In this document: piece after piece, positions 8,001-14,965 of the stretch
How positions within the stretch are numbered: position 1 is the first letter of the stretch
Layout: every line of letters begins with the position of its first letter
Origin: Gemmatimonadota bacterium
GTDB lineage: Bacteria > 4572-55 > J002
Reading direction: 5' to 3'
Assembly: GCA_003697105.1 (NCBI GenBank)
Contig: RFFQ01000072.1
Span: 1-37,805 of the forward strand
DNA length: 37,805 bases
The notes under the pieces: model-generated
What the model was told of the DNA's origin: nothing
Database searches by the model: none
Seen by the model: the letters and a program-made list of their open reading frames with translations, nothing else
Translations under genes and position numbers: made by a program

Positions 8001-9202
8001 TGGTAGAGGGCATACGGCACTTCCCGCGGCAACGGCGGTGGGAGTTGAATCGCCTGCCAAACAAATTGGTGGTGGTTTTTTTGAGCCGCCGCCGAGGTAA
8101 TCACCACTTGACCCGGCGGTACCTTCTCCACCAGTTGCTGGAGTATTTCAACGGTATCCCCTAATAACACAACCTGCGAATAACCGGCAGAGTCGAATTG
8201 CTGTATCTCCACAGTACCGGTATGAATGGCTATCCGTTGCAAACCGGTGAACGGTAGCGTCCCGGCGGCATGTTGCATCTCCAAACTACATGCCAGCGCC
8301 GGAAATGCGCCACGCTGGCGGTCTGCTTCAAACATAATTTGTAGCTGTAATCCCTGTGTCCCGGCATCCAGATGCATAAGTTCCCCATTGTATTTGCGGA
8401 TAAAGGCAAGCATGGTGGTGGTGTAATGGTGCAGTTTATCATAAACGTCAGGGTCGTGTAGAAAGTCCAATCCCGTAAAAATAGCATGGAGCAAAACCGG
8501 CGTAGCCGCGGGCCGTATCACCGGGGTACCGGAAAGAGGGGGACGCCAGTTTTTGAAGGTGTTGAATGGAACGGATGGGACCTCCGGTAAGGTAATTTCC
8601 ATCGAAAGCACGCGCTTTAATTCTGTTACCGGACAGTACCGGTTCAACGTATGGTCTAAGGCGATACTTTCTGTGAGGGGTTGGTAGTGTTGTATGTCCG
8701 GTGACGGTTCTGTAAGTAGATAATTTGCCGGAAAGTCGGGTCCAAAGTTGCTGATGGAAATGTGCCCCGGGCGAAGGGTCGCGTTGAATTGCCACGCCCC
8801 GGGGTGTGTCTGCTTTTGTAGATACCGTATGCTTTGCAACCCGTTGTGGAGTAATGTCTTCCATTCCATTTTTTCTGCTTTGGGGAACAAGACCGTCAAA
8901 TGGTCTTTGCCAATTTTTCCAACGATACCGCCAAAATATGGTAAGGGTTCGATGAGGGTCGGCAAGACCGCAGGAGATGGGGGATCGGGTTGGGTCGGGG
9001 AGAGGATGACCTCCAAAATAAGCGCCGGATACCGGTGAGTAAGCGGTGCTGAGACTCGCGGTGAGGTTTCTGGCGCCGATATTCCCTCAGGGGGTACGGC
9101 TCGAAAAGACAGTTTCATGGGGTTTTTGTCGATATCGTCGAAATAAATAAAAAGCAAGAACCACATGGGATGCGGCGGTGATTTGAATTCTGCAAAAATC
9201 AT
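5087..9202 (-). CDS. Large sAC-like regulator: two degenerate cyclase domains, STAND/AAA ATPase, TPR array
   Basis: The 1371-residue protein has four parts. Residues about 55-200 and 230-400 both look like class III nucleotide cyclase folds (GGIVGKIGKDHLTVLFP in the first, AIFTGLDFLHD in the second), but neither keeps the metal-binding Asp pair, so they are probably non-catalytic. An ATPase follows with Walker A GHPGVGKS near residue 440 and Walker B LVLVLENLHWID near 570, of the AAA_16/STAND type. From about 760 to the end run many tetratricopeptide repeats (NNIGVSYLLEGDLEQAMTRY, YQKLGRIYFAQGNYEEAI). The order matches mammalian soluble adenylyl cyclase and bacterial cyclase-ATPase-TPR regulators. 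No signal peptide; cytoplasmic. The start is uncertain: no good ribosome binding site precedes 9202, and a later ATG before KLSFRAVPPEG is possible. It is coupled to the secreted dockerin protein downstream. Confidence 0.8.
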   Translation of the reverse strand: MIFAEFKSPPHPMWFLLFIYFDDIDKNPMKLSFRAVPPEGISAPETSPRVSAPLTHRYPALILEVILSPTQPDPPSPAVLPTLIEPLPYFGGIVGKIGKDHLTVLFPKAEKMEWKTLLHNGLQSIRYLQKQTHPGAWQFNATLRPGHISISNFGPDFPANYLLTEPSPDIQHYQPLTESIALDHTLNRYCPVTELKRVLSMEITLPEVPSVPFNTFKNWRPPLSGTPVIRPAATPVLLHAIFTGLDFLHDPDVYDKLHHYTTTMLAFIRKYNGELMHLDAGTQGLQLQIMFEADRQRGAFPALACSLEMQHAAGTLPFTGLQRIAIHTGTVEIQQFDSAGYSQVVLLGDTVEILQQLVEKVPPGQVVITSAAAQKNHHQFVWQAIQLPPPLPREVPYALYQLEGRKLPTPRKSHRFIGRTHQLNQMEQIYRHTRHHGQLIAITGHPGVGKSRLVQEWVNHTPATSAYFTHSGECTPLHLNRPYQVWSDLLSSFFHLETASNAERNSARVHQYMQRVCPECLALTPLWNDILHLNIPETPESTALTPALRQQSLFYLIQELFRRECRYKPLVLVLENLHWIDPLSLELLNHLAQALETIPLLIVITCHPPTPSTEDPLNGLRELPYYHDLPLEPLSNVEINQLIETQLSIKPLPVTLIERIRRKSRGNLFFIKEFVLELQDQGILVTGDLETNSQLTVPPASIKLPENVNELLQQRIQRLDEQSKLILEVASVIGESFTMDQLTNIYPIAIDSQQLTETVQHLSKTYLKRVTVSAAEQWYLFKHLLVQEAAYKNLRFAHRQQLHEKVAMYLEKTYAHTLEPFIYHLAYHYSFTTNVQKQRFYYEKAAELARAQYDNSLAIYFYSKAIDLQATLGKDSVWERVHLIYRRAEVLELVGNYRHALSDYEQIEHLCEQERRIPLKISALKGQGKIHSIMGQQERARNLWENALQLAQETGELAQEAALLNNIGVSYLLEGDLEQAMTRYHHALRLHEHTDDAEGRADTLRNIGIVHYYQEAFDSALTYYQQAAELYHICGNRAKACETLSNLVWIYFDRHQIENALATATETLHLAQSIGYVKEEGLAYQKLGRIYFAQGNYEEAITAYQKSLQIATYATHNPEDRKDALFALGWMYQVVNNYELSLVYYTEALHEITILQNPEQEAYLLRWKGLVHQKAGQFEDALQCYQHALELAEAHGFMAERTKTLNFIGLWYQTQNQLEKALDYHQHAVDNIDHVTFHAESAEECTHIYLAWGNCLRGLHQYESARQAYENALEKMPTGDPDIQWQTYLGYARVLSDLQEWDAAQTAYEQGLEQIETIYHQLHQYAYPFIMDKVIYYQEYIALLNRNHLTDKARQWQHQIETYLKPAEDTA

Positions 9203-9270
9203 GCTGATTTACCAGTGGGGTTCTATGGCAAATTTACCCTTATTTCAGTGAAGATTTCCTGAAAAAGCGT

Positions 9271-9299
9271 TTGACAAACCTACTGAATTTTAATATATA
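9271..9299 (+). promoter_or_regulatory. Sigma-70-type promoter of the NtrC-type regulator
   Basis: TTGACA at 9271-9276 and TATATA at 9294-9299 are separated by 17 bases, about 60 bases upstream of the ATG at 9359. The stretch is also the only upstream region of the divergent gene starting at 9202. Confidence 0.75.
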
Positions 9300-9358
9300 A
9301 AGCGATTAAATGGTACGGATGCCACATTTTTTTTCGATCTTAATGTGATAGAATCCCG

Positions 9359-10747
9359 ATGAAAAAACCTCGTATTTTAGTTGTCGATGATGATTACAAC
9401 GTTCGTAAGTTGATCTCCCTCAAATTGGAAACAGAGGGTTACGAGGTGATTAGTGTCACCTCCGGTCAAGAAGCATGGGAAAAAGTGCAAGAGATGCCCT
9501 TCAATCTGATCATCACGGATATTATGATGCCGGAGATGACCGGAGATGAACTTCGACAAAAGGTCAATGCGTACAATCCCAATATTCCCTTGATTATGAT
9601 TACCGCTTATGGGAGTATCAGCCATGCGGTGGAGGCTTTGAAGAATGGTGCCAATGACTATATCACCAAGCCATTTCAAATTCCCGAACTGCTGACAAAA
9701 GTACGCAATGCTGTTGAAAAACAGCAACTTCAGGAAGAAGTCCAATATCTGCGTGATACCTTGGAAAAACGAAAAGTGTTTGACCAGATTATCGGACGGA
9801 GTAGCGCCATTGAAGCGGTTTTGTCTCAAGTTCATATGGTTGCCCGGAGCCGGGTTTCCATTGTGATTGAGGGAGAAAGTGGCACCGGAAAAGAACTGCT
9901 GGCCCGGGCAATTCATTATTCGAGTAATCGGGCAGATGCCCCGTTTGTGGCGGTCAGTTGCGGTGCCTTGCCGGAAGAACTGCTGGAAAATGAACTTTTC
10001 GGACATGTAAAAGGTGCTTACACTGGCGCGCATGGAAACGCCAAAGGGCTGTTTGAAGAAGCGCATACGGGTACAATTTTTCTGGATGAAATTGGTGAAA
10101 TCAACCATAATATTCAGGTGAAATTGCTCCGCGTCCTTCAAGAGCAGGAATTTAAACCGGTGGGCACGACCCATACCGTCAAAGTTGATGTGCGGGTTCT
10201 GGCGGCAACAAATCGCCGCTTGAAAGAGATGGTCGCTAAGGGAACATTCCGGGAAGATTTGTATTACCGGTTGAATGTGATGACCATTACGGTACCGCCT
10301 CTCCGCGACCGGAAAGAAGATATACCCTTGCTTGCCGAGCATTTTTTGAAAATTTATCGCCACCAGTTTGAAAAAGATGTGCTGGGATTTACACCCGAAG
10401 CGATCCAAAAATTGATGGCGTATGAATGGCCCGGTAACGTACGTGAATTGGAAAACAAAATTCAACAAGCCTTGTTGATGACCCGCACGTCATACATCTT
10501 ACCTGAAAATATCCCGCTTTATAATGTCGAACCCATAAAAAGCTATTCGACCGAACTTCGTCCTTTTCAGGATGAGAAAAAAACAGTCGTTGATGCGTTT
10601 GAGCGAAATTATATTACACGTGCCTTAAAACTGCATCATGGCAATATCACACATGCCGCCAAAGCCGCTGGGAAAGATCGAAAAGATTTTTGGCGGATTA
10701 TGAAAAAGCATAATATTGACGCAAAAAAGTTCAAGAATAGACCGTAG
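9359..10747 (+). CDS. NtrC-family sigma-54-dependent response regulator
   Basis: This cytoplasmic transcription activator works with RNA polymerase carrying sigma-54. The 462 residues contain a receiver domain (acidic pocket DDD at 10-12, phosphorylatable Asp54 in IITDIMMP, Lys in ITKPF), an AAA+ domain with Walker A GESGTGKE near 172, the sigma-54 contact loop GAYTGA near 218 (usually GAFTGA) and Walker B TIFLDEIGE. A C-terminal Fis-type helix-turn-helix (NITHAAKAAGKDRKDFWRIMKKH, about 420-445) completes it. Length and domain order are those of a full NtrC-type protein. No histidine kinase gene adjoins it; the soluble kinase at 20843 is a possible partner. It is followed closely by batD and may be cotranscribed. 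No good ribosome binding site is visible before the ATG. Confidence 0.95.
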   Translation: MKKPRILVVDDDYNVRKLISLKLETEGYEVISVTSGQEAWEKVQEMPFNLIITDIMMPEMTGDELRQKVNAYNPNIPLIMITAYGSISHAVEALKNGANDYITKPFQIPELLTKVRNAVEKQQLQEEVQYLRDTLEKRKVFDQIIGRSSAIEAVLSQVHMVARSRVSIVIEGESGTGKELLARAIHYSSNRADAPFVAVSCGALPEELLENELFGHVKGAYTGAHGNAKGLFEEAHTGTIFLDEIGEINHNIQVKLLRVLQEQEFKPVGTTHTVKVDVRVLAATNRRLKEMVAKGTFREDLYYRLNVMTITVPPLRDRKEDIPLLAEHFLKIYRHQFEKDVLGFTPEAIQKLMAYEWPGNVRELENKIQQALLMTRTSYILPENIPLYNVEPIKSYSTELRPFQDEKKTVVDAFERNYITRALKLHHGNITHAAKAAGKDRKDFWRIMKKHNIDAKKFKNRP

Positions 10748-10837
10748 CGCCCTCGTGTGTCGATGGCGGAACTCAGAATGCGTTTATTTCTCATACCGGT
10801 GATGATTTTGACTTTTCCAACCTTAAAATCAGATGGA

Positions 10838-12598
10838 ATGCTTACCACGCGGCATATCGTCTTGGGTTTAATTTCATGGGTCTTGTTGGGGATTTTGGCA
10901 ATCGATGGTCTTTTTTCGGTTGCCGAAAGTGCCCAAATCTCCCAATTTCGGGCGGAGGTTGATCGCACCTCCTTGGCTCAGAACGAGACCGTCAATTATC
11001 GTCTCATTATCGAGGGAGATGTGACCAATGTACCCACTCCCACATTACCTCCCCTGAATGAATTTCAGGCGTATTCTTCCGGGCGTTCGCAAAATATTTC
11101 CATAGTCAATGGGCGCATCCAAGCGTCGGTGACATTCAACTATATCTTACAACCCAAACAACCGGGTAAATTTACGATTGCACCGGCAACATTGACCGTC
11201 GATGGAAAAACATACCAAACGCAATCCCTTACTATTGAAGTGACGCCGGGTCGAGCGCCGGCGAACATGCCCCCCCAAGGCTCGCGCCCCCCATCCTCCC
11301 AGCAACCGCGCGCGGATTATTTTGTTGAGTTGAGTGTTGATAATGATACCCCTTATGTAAATGAAATGATCACTCTGTCCTTCCGCTTTTACCGGGCACG
11401 GAATGTGATGGGAGGGTTAAACTACACCAAACCCAAAACCAACGGTTTCTGGAGCCAAGATTTGCCCCCGCAACTGGATTATCGAGAAAATGTAGGGGGA
11501 AAAACGTATTTGGTGGCAGAGTTACGGACTGCACTTTTTCCGACGGCATCCGGTACATACACCATCGAACCGGCTACTTTACAAATTCGCGGGACGTTTT
11601 TTCAGGCGGCACAAACACTACGCTCCAATGCGGTGACCGTGAAGGTAAAGCCCTTACCCACGGCGGGGAGACCCGCCAACTTTAGCGGGGCGGTCGGGCA
11701 ATACCGGTTGTCCACAAAAGTCAGCCAGACCGAAACAGACCTAAACACCCCGATTACCTTGACAGTCACCCTCTCCGGGAAAGGTAATATCGAAATGCTC
11801 AGCGAACCGTCCTGGCCCGAATTGCCGGACTTCAAATTTTATGACTCGAATAGCTCGTCGAATGTAAAAACGGATAACTATGTGGTCAGCGGCTCTAAAA
11901 CTTACGAAAAGGTACTGATCCCCAAACGAACCGGGACGTTTACGATTGAGCCGGTAACATTCAGCTATTTTGATCCGAAATCCGAGCGTTACCGGACATT
12001 AAAATCAGAGACATACGAAATCAAAGTGTACGGCGCCGAAATTGACGAACGTGAAACCAATCTGTCCCGGCAAGATATCCGGCTGTTAGGTCGTGACATC
12101 CGGCATATCAAGCCGGTGCCGGCGGTTTTGCAAAATCGGGGTATTTGGTACACAGAGCGGCTCAGTTTTTGGTTGGCGATCATTTTACCGTTAGGCGGCT
12201 TGATCGGTGTTTTTGGCTATCAGCGCCACCGGGAACGTCTGGAAGCTGATTCCGGTTATGCCCGATCTCGCCAAGCGGCTAAAATGGCACACAAGCGGCT
12301 CTCCACTGCCAAAATGCATCTGACTACACATGACAGTGCCGCCTTTCATGCGGAGGTTCAACACGCATTGACTCATTATCTGGCAGATAAGCTGAACGTT
12401 CCTGCCGGTAGTATCACATTGGATCGGGTACGGTCCCTGCCTTCCATTCCCGAAGCGTTACGTCCTACAGTTGTTTCTATTTTGGAAAAATGTGATCTGG
12501 CACGGTTTGCACCAGTACAGCATGTGTCAGAAATGTCTGAAACCCTAACTACCACCCAAAAACTGATTACGGATTTAGATAAAACGTGGAACGGTTAA
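10838..12598 (+). CDS. batD: BatD family protein
   Basis: BatD proteins are membrane-anchored, largely periplasmic parts of the Bat (Bacteroides aerotolerance) system. The product has an N-terminal signal or anchor (MLTTRHIVLGLISWVLLGILA), repeated beta domains typical of BatD (VDRTSLAQNETVNYRLIIEG, then YILQPKQPGKFTIAPATLTVDG), a proline-rich linker near residue 150, and a transmembrane helix near 447-465 (LAIILPLGGLIGVFGY). A C-terminal cytoplasmic segment of about 120 residues follows. The frame is open from a GTG at 10757 and has other ATGs at 10763 and 10778; I chose 10838 because it starts the signal peptide, but no start has a convincing ribosome binding site. It overlaps batE by 13 bases if batE begins at its GTG. 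BatA and BatB, the usual von Willebrand factor A partners, are not in the window. Confidence 0.85.
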   Translation: MLTTRHIVLGLISWVLLGILAIDGLFSVAESAQISQFRAEVDRTSLAQNETVNYRLIIEGDVTNVPTPTLPPLNEFQAYSSGRSQNISIVNGRIQASVTFNYILQPKQPGKFTIAPATLTVDGKTYQTQSLTIEVTPGRAPANMPPQGSRPPSSQQPRADYFVELSVDNDTPYVNEMITLSFRFYRARNVMGGLNYTKPKTNGFWSQDLPPQLDYRENVGGKTYLVAELRTALFPTASGTYTIEPATLQIRGTFFQAAQTLRSNAVTVKVKPLPTAGRPANFSGAVGQYRLSTKVSQTETDLNTPITLTVTLSGKGNIEMLSEPSWPELPDFKFYDSNSSSNVKTDNYVVSGSKTYEKVLIPKRTGTFTIEPVTFSYFDPKSERYRTLKSETYEIKVYGAEIDERETNLSRQDIRLLGRDIRHIKPVPAVLQNRGIWYTERLSFWLAIILPLGGLIGVFGYQRHRERLEADSGYARSRQAAKMAHKRLSTAKMHLTTHDSAAFHAEVQHALTHYLADKLNVPAGSITLDRVRSLPSIPEALRPTVVSILEKCDLARFAPVQHVSEMSETLTTTQKLITDLDKTWNG

Positions 12599-13365
12599 GA
12601 TCAGCGATGACCCCTTCTTTATTTCGGCTCATCTGGGTCGTTTTTTTCATCATGGTTGGCCGTGCGACTGCCACCGAAGCCTTATTAGCTGAGTTAGAAA
12701 AAGCCAACCAGTTGTATGAAGCGGAACAATATGAAGCCGCCATTGAACACTATCAAGCCATCATCGCACAAGGGATTGAGAACCCGCTTGTGTATTATAA
12801 CTTGGGCAATGCGTTCTTCAAATCAAATCAGTTGGGGAATGCTATTTTGTCTTACGAACGTGCCCGGCGGCTGGCACCCCGCGATGAAGATATTTTAGTA
12901 AATTTGGAATTTACTCGTGCCCAAATTGTGGATCGGGTGGAACTACCGGATGAGGGATTTCTCATCAATAGTTATCATTTTTTACTGACCCGGTTCACCG
13001 TCAATGAAGTGTTACGTGTGGGCTATGTGATTTATCTCTTGTTGATATTGAATATGGCGCTGTGGATACTTGTCCGGCGGTTTCGACGGTGGTTGGTTTA
13101 TCCCCTAGTGCTGTTTTTTGTACTTACCCTCATGGTGGGTGGGTTTTGCTACCTCAAGATACAACATGATCAGGTACCCACCGCCGTTGTGATGGTCACG
13201 CAAACCAACGTGATGACAGGTCCCGGCGAAAACTTACAGGTGGCGTTCAAAGTCCATGAAGGCACAATTTTATCTATTTTAGAAACTCGAGGTGAATGGG
13301 TCGAAGTGGTACTGGCGGGTAAACTTCGCGGATGGGTCAAGAAAGAGACCTTGGTCGAGGTCTAA
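12586..13365 (+). CDS. batE: BatE-like protein with TPR, membrane helices and SH3 domain
   Basis: The product has a signal peptide (TPSLFRLIWVVFFIMVGRATA), two tetratricopeptide repeats at about 35-110 (NQLYEAEQYEAAIEHYQAI, LVYYNLGNAFFKSNQLGNAI), two membrane helices at about 145-195, and a bacterial SH3 domain at the C-terminus (TQTNVMTGPGENLQVAFKVH, ending GWVKKETLVEV). This order is that of BatE, and the gene directly follows batD with a short overlap, so the pair is probably one transcript and one complex at the inner membrane. The start may be the GTG at 12586 or the ATG at 12607, which begins the hydrophobic signal directly; neither has a strong ribosome binding site. The molecular role of Bat proteins is not settled; links to oxidative stress and cell-envelope integrity come from other organisms. 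Confidence 0.82.
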   Translation: MERLRSAMTPSLFRLIWVVFFIMVGRATATEALLAELEKANQLYEAEQYEAAIEHYQAIIAQGIENPLVYYNLGNAFFKSNQLGNAILSYERARRLAPRDEDILVNLEFTRAQIVDRVELPDEGFLINSYHFLLTRFTVNEVLRVGYVIYLLLILNMALWILVRRFRRWLVYPLVLFFVLTLMVGGFCYLKIQHDQVPTAVVMVTQTNVMTGPGENLQVAFKVHEGTILSILETRGEWVEVVLAGKLRGWVKKETLVEV

Positions 13366-13378
13366 AGCCAAAAAAAAC

Positions 13379-13408
13379 TTGACAACCGATTGAGACTCAT
13401 GGTAATAT
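13379..13408 (+). promoter_or_regulatory. Sigma-70-type promoter of the FadL-like gene
   Basis: TTGACA at 13379-13384 and TAATAT at 13403-13408 are separated by 18 bases. The promoter starts right after the batE stop, with a leader of about 95 bases before the next ATG. That leader contains the inverted repeat at 13461. Confidence 0.75.
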
Positions 13409-13460
13409 CCCAAACCTAAATCTTTGTATTTATGAGGTGTTGGAAATGCAGTTTTGGACC

Positions 13461-13476
13461 TATGCAATTATGCATA
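13461..13476. repeat. Short inverted repeat in the leader of the FadL-like gene
   Basis: TATGCA and TGCATA flank ATTA, a perfect 6-base dyad about 20 bases before the ribosome binding site. It could be an operator or chance; it is too short and AT-rich for a terminator. Confidence 0.35.
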
Positions 13477-13507
13477 ATCTTAAAATTTTTTGGGAAAGGA
13501 GTTCCTG

Positions 13508-14920
13508 ATGACGAAGAGTCTAAGGTACGTTTCGTTAACACTTTGCCTGTTGTTTTTGCCATCGGTGGTTTTCGGTTCCGGGATTGCCCGTTCCGGGTTG
13601 GGGTCAAAATCCAACGCGATGGGCGGTGCTTTTCGGGCGATATCTGATGATTATACCGCCGCTTTTTGGAATCCGGCGGGGTTGGGTCAACTTGAAACCT
13701 CTACGGTAGGTCTTATCGCCGATTTTATTACCCCCAATCTATACTACACCCCCAAAACCGGACGTTTAGGGTATTCCGATGGGCTGGAAATTCGGAATAA
13801 AGCGGAAACGATCTTTGTCCCTGCCATGGGCGGCTTTTATAGCATGCAACGCGGTGAGACTCGCTACGTGTTTGGTCTGGGTATCTATGTTCCCTTTGGT
13901 TCCAGTACGGAATGGAACACTTACACGCCACCGCCGGGCTATAGTAGTAGCCCTGAAATCACCGAATTTCCCGAATTTAACCGCAAAAGTTCGTTGCGTA
14001 CGATTGATGTCCATCCCGCATTAGGAATTCGCTTTAATGATAAAATTTCAGTTGGTTTGGGGATGAGTTTTCAATATGGCGCGGTTGAATTTATTCGCAC
14101 AGCGTTTCAACCTTCCGGTTTTCCGTACGCGCCGTATGACTTAATTCCCATAGATACGAAAATGGAAGCGGATGGCTGGGGTATCGGTTTCAATACTGGA
14201 ATTCTTTTTACGCCCAATGATAAACTCCGTTTTGCCATCACAGCCCGTACCGGTATTAAAATGGAAATGGAAGGTACGGCGACATTGACGGCATACATGC
14301 CCACCACGACCGAGCCTCTATTTTTAGCGGCAGCGCCGACGTTATTTATTGGCGGCACGCTCGCTTCCAAACCGGATGCAAAAGCAGACCTTACGACTCC
14401 AGCAGAATTGGGTTTTGGTTTGGCATATCAATTAACCGATAAGATGCTCGTATCGTTTGATGTCAGCCAGACCTACTGGCGGTCTGCGATTGATGTGGTT
14501 GATATTGAGATTGATGGTGATAGCCCCTTTATTGATGCCGCTACCGGGCAACCGATTCCGGCAACCGATAGCAAACTTTACGGTCGTTTTGATGATACGA
14601 TACGCTTGAGTTTCGGGTTAGAATATGAACTAATGCCGACGTTGATGCTCCGGGGGGGTTATTATTTTGATGAAACCGCCGTTCCCAACCAATCTTATGT
14701 GCCGACGTGGACCGATGTTGGGGATCGAAATGTATTTTCTGTCGGTTTTGCTTATGACCTAGGCAAATTCACGGTAGAAGCTGATTACCAATATACCGCA
14801 TTGGAAGACCGGACGGTCGCCACGCAATCTTTTGATGATGAGGGAGCGCCCCTTAATCTACCGGGTGAATATACCGGATCTGCCGGTACGGTGCATACAT
14901 CCTTCATTTATAATTTCTAA
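13508..14920 (+). CDS. FadL/OMPP1/TodX-family outer-membrane transport protein
   Basis: The protein is predicted to form an outer-membrane beta barrel for uptake of hydrophobic molecules such as long-chain fatty acids. It begins with a signal peptide (TKSLRYVSLTLCLLFLPSVVFGS) followed by the family's N-terminal hatch sequence (GSKSNAMGGAFRAISDDYTAAFWNPAGL), the NPAG motif being diagnostic. Many amphipathic strands follow, and the chain ends in an aromatic residue (SFIYNF), as expected for BAM-dependent insertion. AGGAG at 13497-13501 places the start at the ATG 13508 rather than at an in-frame start at 13490. Length, 470 residues, is normal for the family. The lipoprotein esterase gene follows after 45 bases, so the two may be expressed together and could act on lipids or esters. 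Substrate is unknown. Confidence 0.9.
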   Translation: MTKSLRYVSLTLCLLFLPSVVFGSGIARSGLGSKSNAMGGAFRAISDDYTAAFWNPAGLGQLETSTVGLIADFITPNLYYTPKTGRLGYSDGLEIRNKAETIFVPAMGGFYSMQRGETRYVFGLGIYVPFGSSTEWNTYTPPPGYSSSPEITEFPEFNRKSSLRTIDVHPALGIRFNDKISVGLGMSFQYGAVEFIRTAFQPSGFPYAPYDLIPIDTKMEADGWGIGFNTGILFTPNDKLRFAITARTGIKMEMEGTATLTAYMPTTTEPLFLAAAPTLFIGGTLASKPDAKADLTTPAELGFGLAYQLTDKMLVSFDVSQTYWRSAIDVVDIEIDGDSPFIDAATGQPIPATDSKLYGRFDDTIRLSFGLEYELMPTLMLRGGYYFDETAVPNQSYVPTWTDVGDRNVFSVGFAYDLGKFTVEADYQYTALEDRTVATQSFDDEGAPLNLPGEYTGSAGTVHTSFIYNF

Positions 14921-14965
14921 GATCATGACAGTCTAGTCAACAATACTATGAAAGAGGTGGACGCA

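Noticed and set aside
9377-10468. 363-codon open frame on the minus strand
   Set aside because: It lies wholly inside the NtrC-type regulator gene on the other strand, has no recognisable domain or ribosome binding site, and mirrors codon bias of the real gene.
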